DNA from: RGIG2206 sp045577615
GTDB lineage: Bacteria > Bacillota > Clostridia > Oscillospirales > Acutalibacteraceae
DNA length: 64,000 nt
Assembly: GCA_045577615.1 (NCBI GenBank)
Contig: JAZNIT010000034.1
Location: forward strand, 50,856 to 114,855
Direction: 5' to 3'
Shown in pieces: positions 33,222 through 38,642 of this stretch (the stretch's first letter is position 1; the number at the start of each line of letters is the position of its first letter). The notes below the pieces were generated by a model. That model was not told where the DNA came from and made no database searches. It saw only the letters and a program-made list of their open reading frames with translations. The position numbers and the translations under genes were made by a program.

Positions 33222-33250
33222 GTGATAACGTCAAACTTGACGTTATCACT
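33221..33250. repeat. perfect 14-bp hairpin before the Zot-like gene
   Basis: AGTGATAACGTCAA, a 2-nt loop AC, then the exact reverse complement. No T-tract. It lies 14 bp upstream of the Zot-like ATG and just before AAGGAG. It may be a processing site, an operator or a packaging signal. Confidence 0.7.
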
Positions 33251-33264
33251 ATAAGGAGTATTAT

Positions 33265-33957
33265 ATGATTCGTATTTTCTTTGGCTCTCCAGGATGCGGT
33301 AAGACTACTACTGCTGTACGTTTTATTCGTAAAGAACAAAAATCTCACTCTAAATATCTAAAATGGAAATCTCGCAAACTTAAATCCCCATTTAAAGTTA
33401 TTAAAAATTGGCTTTTTCCACCTTCCTTTTATAATGATTTTTATTCTAACTTTGATTGTAAACTTTCTACATCTGTTGATTTAACTGATTTAGGTCAATG
33501 GACTTTACCTAAATATACTCATCTGACTGTTGATGAATCTGGTATCGAATATAATAATAGAAAGTATAAATCTCTTTCTCAAGACACTATAAAATGGTTT
33601 AAGCTGCACCGACATTATCGTGTTGATGTTGACTTTTTTTCTCAATCTTGGGAAGATACTGACGTAACTATAAGACGTCTTGCTGACCAATATTGGTATG
33701 TTAAGCGCTTAGGACCTTTTACTGTTCTTCGTAAAATTCGTAAAATCGTTACTATTAATGAGAATGACAAGCAGATTATCGATGGCTATGAGTTTAAATC
33801 TATACTTTGGTCTTTGTTACCTTGGCCTTTGCATGATAAGACTTTCGGGATTTTTTTACGCGCACCATATTATAAATATTTTGACAGTTACGCTACACCA
33901 CCGACTCCGGTTAAATATGCTAAGTTAGAACAAGATGACACCTCCGCCTCTCTCTAA
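33265..33957 (+). CDS. Zot/pI-like phage assembly ATPase
   Basis: 230 residues. ATPase that drives extrusion and packaging of filamentous phage. Walker A GSPGCGKTT (residues 7-15), Walker B-like HLTVDES (86-92), then KWFKLHRHYRVDVDFFSQSW, which matches the Zot pattern of an Arg/His-rich strand followed by FFSQ, and a basic segment VKRLGPFTVLRKIRK. Family members in diderms carry a membrane segment and a periplasmic domain; none is obvious here. Zot is the hallmark gene of inoviruses, so this call anchors the prophage identification. Confidence 0.85.
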   Translation: MIRIFFGSPGCGKTTTAVRFIRKEQKSHSKYLKWKSRKLKSPFKVIKNWLFPPSFYNDFYSNFDCKLSTSVDLTDLGQWTLPKYTHLTVDESGIEYNNRKYKSLSQDTIKWFKLHRHYRVDVDFFSQSWEDTDVTIRRLADQYWYVKRLGPFTVLRKIRKIVTINENDKQIIDGYEFKSILWSLLPWPLHDKTFGIFLRAPYYKYFDSYATPPTPVKYAKLEQDDTSASL

Positions 33958-34237
33958 TTGCCTTTCTGGTATGCACTTCTTAATATTGAGTCGATTAGCG
34001 TAGCTAATCTTGCCGATTGCGGCGCATAGCCGCAGCTCAAGCTAGCCTTTTGAACTATCAGAAGGTTAGTTTTTTTATGCATTTATTTAGACGTAAAGCA
34101 CCAAAACCCCCGCTCTGTAATACGGGGGTAATGCTATTCAAGAAAACGGCACTAAAATTCGCTCAAAACCCGCGCCGTTAGGCGCTCTGTAGCACTTTTA
34201 AAATCGCAAAATTTTTGATTAAAAAAACGAGTGTTTT
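33958..34237. other. hairpin-rich phage non-coding region, candidate origin/packaging region
   Basis: 280 bp without a gene. Stem-loops: 33993-34009 (GATTAGC/GCTAATC), 34018-34034 (TGCGGC/GCCGCA), the terminator at 34042-34076, 34106-34129 (ACCCCCG/CGGGGGT), 34145-34179 (AACGGC/GCCGTT) enclosing 34172-34185 (GCGCC/GGCGC). The word GCTCTG occurs three times (34112, 34183, 34243 region). Ff phages have a similar intergenic region with packaging hairpin and origins. Confidence 0.6.
34042..34076 (+). terminator. terminator of the phage structural/assembly operon
   Basis: Stem CTAGCCTT / AAGGTTAG (one G-U pair) followed by seven Ts, 84 bp after the Zot-like gene. Confidence 0.8.
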
Positions 34238-34459
34238 TTATCGCTCTGGATATGGTAAATTTCGTGGCAGGTCGAGTATGTAATCTGCGCTTACATTGTA
34301 CAGTATACATAATTTTTGTATATGTTCTATTGGGATAGGGTGTACACCTCTTTCATATTTACTATAGTATGATTGTGTTGTATTTAATATTATTGCTACA
34401 TCTTTTTGTTTTAAATCGTTGTCTTCTCTTAAATTTTTTATAATCTCGTTGTATTTCAT
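34238..34459 (-). CDS. XRE-family phage repressor
   Basis: 73 residues, one helix-turn-helix domain: IIKNLREDNDLKQKDVAIIL, then NTTQSYYSKYERGVHPIPIEHIQKLCILYNVSADYIL. This is a minimal cI/Cro-like repressor without an oligomerisation domain. AGGGTGAT precedes the ATG. It is the only minus-strand phage gene and faces the replication operon; two palindromes lie in the 138-bp gap before that operon. It probably holds the prophage silent or tunes copy number. Confidence 0.88.
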   Translation of the reverse strand: MKYNEIIKNLREDNDLKQKDVAIILNTTQSYYSKYERGVHPIPIEHIQKLCILYNVSADYILDLPRNLPYPER

Positions 34460-34494
34460 AATATCACCCTAAAATATTTTACCATAGTTCATAA

Positions 34495-34517
34495 ATTACC
34501 TATTGACTTTAGGTAAT
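34495..34517. promoter_or_regulatory. repressor operator 1, covering the -35 box
   Basis: ATTACCTA (34495-34502) and TAGGTAAT (34510-34517) form a perfect inverted repeat with TTGACTT between them. Confidence 0.7.
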
Positions 34518-34531
34518 ATGTGGACTATAAT
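34503..34531 (+). promoter_or_regulatory. promoter of the phage replication operon
   Basis: TTGACT (34503-34508), 17-bp spacer, TATAAT (34526-34531): near-perfect sigma-A promoter, directed to the Rep genes and overlapped by operator 1. Confidence 0.82.
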
Positions 34532-34536
34532 AATTT

Positions 34537-34554
34537 TAGGCAATATATTGCCTA
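34537..34554. promoter_or_regulatory. repressor operator 2, at the transcription start
   Basis: TAGGCAAT-AT-ATTGCCTA, perfect, with half-sites one base different from operator 1 (TAGGTAAT). Confidence 0.65.
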
Positions 34555-34557
34555 TTA

Positions 34558-34600
34558 CGGCTTATCGAAGTCTTATAAAACGAAAAGGGGATTTGTTATG
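34558..34600 (+). repeat. duplicated leader, copy A
   Basis: Sequence from CGGCTTA through AAGTCTTATAAAACGAA and AGGGGATTTG to the ATG of the 44-residue peptide. Copy B is at 34801-34845; see findings. Confidence 0.65.
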
Positions 34601-34732
34601 TTATATTCTATTGATTTTTTGGATGTTTGGTTATCTTGCTGTATTGATCTTTTACCATATTTTTTACCTATTTTTTTGATTTTTTTAATTTTTTTATTTG
34701 TTCAATTATTTAAGTCTTTAGGTTCTAAATGA
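34598..34732 (+). CDS. 44-residue membrane peptide in the replication operon
   Basis: MLYSIDFLDVWLSCCIDLLP, then YFLPIFLIFLIFLFVQLFKSLGSK. One strongly hydrophobic segment (about 18-38) and a basic end. ATG 34598 is preceded by AGGGGA; the longer frame from 34520 would start upstream of the promoter's transcription start and is rejected. Function unknown; could affect host envelope or superinfection. Confidence 0.55.
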   Translation: MLYSIDFLDVWLSCCIDLLPYFLPIFLIFLIFLFVQLFKSLGSK

Positions 34733-34800
34733 TTGTACTTATGATTTTACTGTAAACTGTGAATACAGATTTAAAAAATAATTTTTTTGAGTAATTTTTA

Positions 34801-34845
34801 CGGCTTAAAAAAAGTCTTATAAAACGAATAGGGGATTGTGTTATG
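34801..34845 (+). repeat. duplicated leader, copy B
   Basis: About 85 percent identical to copy A over ~43 bases, again ending at an ATG. The shared core is AAGTCTTATAAAACGAA and AGGGGATT. Confidence 0.65.
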
Positions 34846-35241
34846 TCAAAATTAGAACTTTTTGTAATTAAAGAGAATGTTTATGTGCCTCATCCTTATG
34901 AACCTCAACGATGTAAAGAGGTTATATGTGATATTTGTTTAATTTTAGATACAGATGTTACAACTTATGATGACTTTTTTGATTTAACTACTTCTTATTT
35001 ATTACATCAACATTCTATTTCTTATTTTATTGAGCGTGGATGTTTATTTGTTAAAGTTTTCCATGATAATCATTTAAATTGTTTTTCAAGTTTATTTAAC
35101 TTTTATTTTGACTATGAATGTAAGTCATTTCCTTATAGTCAAGCTTTAGATTTAATTTCGTCTTATGTGTCCGATAAAGGACTAAATATAAAAAAGATAA
35201 GGAGTAAATTTTATGATTGCAAAAGTTTTAGGTATTCGTAG
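34843..35241 (+). CDS. phage protein of unknown function
   Basis: 132 residues, cytoplasmic, rich in Cys (8), Tyr, Phe, His and Asp; starts MSKLELFVIKENVYVPHPYE. No recognised domain. Its 3' end overlaps the next gene by 29 bp. Position between the promoter and Rep suggests a replication or regulatory role. Confidence 0.6.
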   Translation: MSKLELFVIKENVYVPHPYEPQRCKEVICDICLILDTDVTTYDDFFDLTTSYLLHQHSISYFIERGCLFVKVFHDNHLNCFSSLFNFYFDYECKSFPYSQALDLISSYVSDKGLNIKKIRSKFYDCKSFRYS

Positions 35242-35464
35242 AGGTATTGATTTTACAAGTGATGACGGTAAACAGATAAAAGGTACAAAGTTACATATCT
35301 GTTATCGTGATAACAACGTTGACGGTTTAGCAGTTAAAGCTTTATTTGTTAAGGATGATATTGACTGCACTTTAATAAAACCTAATACCGAATACGATTT
35401 TATTTTCGAATCTAATTTTGGTGGTAGGTCTTATCTGAGCCGCATTGATGAGGTTACATATTGA
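35213..35464 (+). CDS. small OB-fold-like ssDNA-binding protein candidate (pV-like)
   Basis: 83 residues: AKVLGIRRGIDFTSDDGKQI, then KGTKLHICYRDNNVDGLAVKALFVKDDI and YDFIFESNFGGRSYLSRID. The beta-rich pattern, a Gly-Thr turn before a long strand, and the position directly before Rep agree with the small ssDNA-binding proteins of Gram-positive filamentous elements. It would coat the virion strand and switch replication to packaging. Not verified by search. Confidence 0.6.
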   Translation: MIAKVLGIRRGIDFTSDDGKQIKGTKLHICYRDNNVDGLAVKALFVKDDIDCTLIKPNTEYDFIFESNFGGRSYLSRIDEVTY

Positions 35465-35556
35465 TGTTTAAGCGGTTATTTTATAAGCTGCGCTTTCATT
35501 ATTATAACTTTAAAACTGCAATACGGCTTGCTAAACGCTTACGGCGTTTAAAGTAA
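35464..35556 (+). CDS. 30-residue basic peptide
   Basis: MFKRLFYKLRFHYYNFKTAI, then RLAKRLRRLK: 11 Lys/Arg and one His in 30 residues, a helix with nucleic-acid-binding character. Start and preceding stop overlap in TGATG, the sign of translational coupling. A perfect 7-bp hairpin TAAACGC/GCGTTTA (35532-35550) lies in its last codons. Too short for routine gene calls; existence is plausible, not certain. Confidence 0.4.
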   Translation: MFKRLFYKLRFHYYNFKTAIRLAKRLRRLK

Positions 35557-35575
35557 TTTGTGGAGGTAGTCAGTT

Positions 35576-36589
35576 ATGTCTGAACAAAAGGTAATAGTTG
35601 ACTACCTTCGCATATCTTTTAAAGTTCCCGGTTATGAAGAAACATTAAAAAAGATTATTAACTTTCCTGAAAAGGATGCAGAGCCTTTATATTCACGTTT
35701 GAATTATGAGCATTGTATTTCTTTTGCTAGGATTGTATATATACATTGGACATCCTCATCTCATCCTGCACCTGGTGTCAATATTGGTTGTATGCTTGAG
35801 TTAACAGGTCAAGGTTGTCGTAAACTTGAAGATTGGGTACCTGATTTAAATTGGTTTTATTTTCTTTACCAGTGGCATACCTGGCTAACTGATAAAAAAA
35901 TTGATGGTAAGTATATCGCACATATCGCACGTTTAGATGTTGCTTGCGATTTACATGATGATGACCGCATCACTGTACCGTTTATTTGTAAGCATCTTGA
36001 ACAACGTAAATATGTTGGTAGATTTAGTTCTGTTGATGGTCCTTATAATTTTGTTACACATAGGTTTGATAATGTTTATTTAGGTGCAAAGCGTAAAAGT
36101 GACCGTTTTTTGCGAATATATGACAAAGCATATGAACAAGGATTACCTGATACTGTTAAATGGGTTAGATTTGAGTTTCAGTTACAAAATGACTGTGCTA
36201 CTTCATTTTATTTAAACCTTGTTGAATGCTTTGGTGATTGGCCTGCTTGTTATTATGGTGTACTTAATGATTATGTACGTTTCACTAAAGAAAGCAGAAA
36301 CGATACCGGTATTACTAATACAAGTCGATTAACTACTGCAAATTGGTGGTCTGACTTTTTAAATACATTACTTAAATTAAAACAGTTATATTTACCTGGC
36401 AGTGATTATACTGCTGATAAGCTGCGCGCATATGTTGCTAAAAATTGTAGCAGTTCATTTAAGGCTTTGACTCTATTAAATAATGGCGATGTATCTGAGG
36501 TACTTGATTTAATGGATAAAGCAAAGTTATCGAAAAAACAAATAGATTTGCTTAAAAAGCGTGGTATAGTTTTTAATGAAAAAGAATGA
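35576..36589 (+). CDS. rolling-circle replication initiator (Rep_trans family)
   Basis: 337 residues, GGAGG upstream. Conserved motifs: HIARLDVACDLHDD (residues 116-129), YLGAKRKSDRFLRIYDKAYEQG (168-189) and KWVRFEFQL (195-203); Tyr182 in RIYDK fits the pattern of this family, in which phage and plasmid Reps nick the plus-strand origin through a tyrosine. C-terminal helical region (residues 255-337). Strongest known match after the Zot-like gene. It overlaps the next small gene by 14 bp. Confidence 0.88.
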   Translation: MSEQKVIVDYLRISFKVPGYEETLKKIINFPEKDAEPLYSRLNYEHCISFARIVYIHWTSSSHPAPGVNIGCMLELTGQGCRKLEDWVPDLNWFYFLYQWHTWLTDKKIDGKYIAHIARLDVACDLHDDDRITVPFICKHLEQRKYVGRFSSVDGPYNFVTHRFDNVYLGAKRKSDRFLRIYDKAYEQGLPDTVKWVRFEFQLQNDCATSFYLNLVECFGDWPACYYGVLNDYVRFTKESRNDTGITNTSRLTTANWWSDFLNTLLKLKQLYLPGSDYTADKLRAYVAKNCSSSFKALTLLNNGDVSEVLDLMDKAKLSKKQIDLLKKRGIVFNEKE

Positions 36590-36773
36590 TTTAATAATTG
36601 CTTATATATATAATAAATCTGTCCAAGCTGACAGAGAACTTGAACAGATGTTGCATAATATTCGCGGCCGTAAGTCTGATGAAGAAGATTTTCTTGAGTG
36701 TATCATTGCATTAACTAAATCAAGAGTTATTGATGAAATTTTGCTTGATTTACTTAAAATATCAGGTTTTTAG
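36576..36773 (+). CDS. small charged phage protein, unknown
   Basis: 65 residues: MKKNDLIIAYIYNKSVQADR, then ELEQMLHNIRGRKSDEEDFLECIIALTKSRVIDEILLDLL. Helical, no membrane segment. Translation would couple to rep by overlap. Last gene before the right repeat. Function unknown; perhaps a replication accessory protein. Confidence 0.55.
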   Translation: MKKNDLIIAYIYNKSVQADRELEQMLHNIRGRKSDEEDFLECIIALTKSRVIDEILLDLLKISGF

Positions 36774-36784
36774 CCTTTAAAGTG

Positions 36785-36811
36785 TCCCCTCAATTATACA
36801 AAATATTCATT
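36785..36811. repeat. attR: 27-bp direct repeat, right end of prophage
   Basis: Identical to 30656-30682. Together with the chromosomal bases to its right it forms the full palindrome at 36791-36822. Confidence 0.85.
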
Positions 36812-36822
36812 TTGTATAATTG
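36790..36822. other. dif-like Xer recombination site (reconstituted at attR)
   Basis: CAATTATACAAAAT (14), ATTC (4), ATTTTGTATAATTG (14): a perfect inverted repeat, 36791 to 36822, of the right size for two recombinase arms and a central region. The right arm TTTTGTATAAT matches the Firmicutes XerD arm TTATGTAAACT at 8 of 11 positions. Confidence 0.7.
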
Positions 36823-36834
36823 GCACTCATAAAA

Positions 36835-36858
36835 TCAAGAGGGAGCATTCCCTCTTGA
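36835..36858 (-). terminator. terminator of the ABC exporter operon
   Basis: Perfect 10-bp stem TCAAGAGGGA / TCCCTCTTGA with loop GCAT; on the minus strand it is followed by TTTTA. Confidence 0.8.
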
Positions 36859-36895
36859 AAATAATATCATACAGTAAAAAATAAGTCAATAGCTA

Positions 36896-38641
36896 TTAAG
36901 ATTCGCCCGTTTTAACAAATTGACTGTTATAAAGTTCGTAATAGAATCCTTTTTTATTAAGAAGTTCGGTATGAGTTCCTTGTTCTATTACGTTACCGTC
37001 ACGCATTACCAAAATCAAATCAGACTCTATAATAGTTGAAAGTCTGTGAGCTACCACAAAGCTTGTTTTACCAGCTGTCAACTTTGTAAAAGCTTTTTGA
37101 ATTTTAACTTCGGTTCGTGTATCAATGGATGATGTTGCTTCGTCAAGAATTAGCATTGGTGGCAGACTCAACATTATGCGTGTAATACACAGCAGCTGCT
37201 TCTGTCCTTGGGACAAACTGCCTCCATCCTCACCTATCACGGTATCATAGCCTTCCGGCAGACGCTTTATAAAGCTATGAGCGCGAGTAGCCTTTGCAGC
37301 TTTAATAACTTCCTCATCACTTGCATCAGGCTTACCCATTATAATGTTATCTCGAATTGTTCCTGATCGAAGCCATGTTTCCTGAAGAACCATACCATAA
37401 TTGCTTCTTAAGCTGTGTCGCTTTACGTTATAAATGCTGGTACCATCAACAGTTATATCGCCGCTGTTAACATCATAAAAACGCATCAAAAGATTAATCA
37501 AAGTGGTTTTGCCGCAGCCCGTGGGACCTACAATTGCCACCTTCATACCTTTCTTAACGTTTAAACTCAAATCCTTAATAAGTTCTTTGTCACTTGTATA
37601 TGAGAAACAGATGTTCTCAAAAGAAACGTTGCCGTCAACATCACTGAGTTCAATATTATCAGCATCGCTGATTTGGTCTTGCAAATCAATAAAATCGTAA
37701 ATTCTGCCTGCGCAAGCAAAGGCATTTTGCAGTTCTGTGATTACTCCGGAAATCTCATTGAAGGGTTTTGTGTATTGATTTGCATAGTTTAAGAAACAAG
37801 TTAAAAGACCAATTGTAAATGCAGGATTAGTCATAACAGCTATAGCTCCTACAGCAGCCACACAAGCATAAACCACTGAGTTTACAAATCGAGTGCAAGG
37901 ATTGGTCAATGATGAGAAAAACACCGCATTTAAAGAGCATTTTTGCAGTCTATCATTGATTTCATCAAAGTTATTAAGAGTAATCTCTTCCCTCGAAAAA
38001 GCTTTGACCGTTTTTAGATTACCTATAACCTCATCAATCATTGCGGTTTGTTCCGCTCTGGTTTCTGATTGTTTTTTAAACAGATTGTGTGTTTTGTTTG
38101 CAATAAACTTTGCTACAAACAGCGATAATGGTGTTATAAATACTACAATCAATGCAATCTGCCAACTGTAATACAGCATAATTGCCAAAGTGCCAAATAT
38201 TGTCAAAACACCTGTTAACAACTGTGAAAAGCCCAAAATCAAGCCATCTGCAACCTGATCAACATCAGATGCAGTCAAGCTAATGATTTTGCCATGCTCA
38301 TTAGAGTCGATATAGGATAAATCGAGGTGCTGAAGCTTGTTAAACAAGGATTCTCTCATATCCCTGACACAATTGTATGCAACTGAATTATTGCACACTG
38401 TCAATAGCCACTGAGAAAGTGCAGAAACTCCAATACAAGCTAAAATGTATGTGATATCTAATCCTAATTTAACAAAATCAACTGTACCGCTAATAGTAAT
38501 TCTGTCGATTGCATTACCAACTAAAATAGGTATTACAAGAGAAAAGAACACTTGCATCAATGCAAATACAATTGAAAAAGCAAGACGAACACGATATTTA
38601 CCAACCGAAGCAAGAACTCTGATAATTGTTGATTTTTTCAT
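36896..38641 (-). CDS. heterodimeric ABC exporter subunit with the consensus catalytic site
   Basis: 581 residues from ATG 38641 (GGGGAGG upstream). N-terminal six-TM domain (about 1-320) and ATPase domain with Walker A VGPTGCGKTTLINLL, Walker B MLILDEATSSID with the catalytic Glu, and the signature LSQGQ, in which Gly is replaced by Gln. It lies 1 bp after the stop of its partner gene. In heterodimers such as TM287/288 and BmrCD one subunit carries the Glu and an altered signature, as here. Exports drugs, peptides or lipids; substrate unknown. Confidence 0.93.
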   Translation of the reverse strand: MKKSTIIRVLASVGKYRVRLAFSIVFALMQVFFSLVIPILVGNAIDRITISGTVDFVKLGLDITYILACIGVSALSQWLLTVCNNSVAYNCVRDMRESLFNKLQHLDLSYIDSNEHGKIISLTASDVDQVADGLILGFSQLLTGVLTIFGTLAIMLYYSWQIALIVVFITPLSLFVAKFIANKTHNLFKKQSETRAEQTAMIDEVIGNLKTVKAFSREEITLNNFDEINDRLQKCSLNAVFFSSLTNPCTRFVNSVVYACVAAVGAIAVMTNPAFTIGLLTCFLNYANQYTKPFNEISGVITELQNAFACAGRIYDFIDLQDQISDADNIELSDVDGNVSFENICFSYTSDKELIKDLSLNVKKGMKVAIVGPTGCGKTTLINLLMRFYDVNSGDITVDGTSIYNVKRHSLRSNYGMVLQETWLRSGTIRDNIIMGKPDASDEEVIKAAKATRAHSFIKRLPEGYDTVIGEDGGSLSQGQKQLLCITRIMLSLPPMLILDEATSSIDTRTEVKIQKAFTKLTAGKTSFVVAHRLSTIIESDLILVMRDGNVIEQGTHTELLNKKGFYYELYNSQFVKTGES

Positions 38642-38642
38642 A

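Larger units (their letters stand above)
30656..36811. mobile_element. complete inovirus-like (filamentous phage) prophage
   Basis: A 6,129-bp unit bounded by 27-bp direct repeats. Gene order on the plus strand: major-coat-like peptide, pIII-like adsorption protein, cluster of small membrane proteins, Zot/pI ATPase, hairpin-rich gap, divergent XRE repressor, small genes, ssDNA-binding candidate, Rep. This is the inovirus structure-assembly-replication set and size. No secretin is present, as expected for a host with one membrane. No integrase lies inside; the Xer-like gene is just outside. The coding strand is T-rich with many T-ending codons, as in ssDNA phages. Phage identity is inference from architecture. 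Confidence 0.88.

Noticed and set aside
34520..34732. 70-residue frame starting at 34520
   Set aside because: Its GTG lies between the -35 and -10 of the replication promoter, before transcription starts; the ATG at 34598 with AGGGGA is better.
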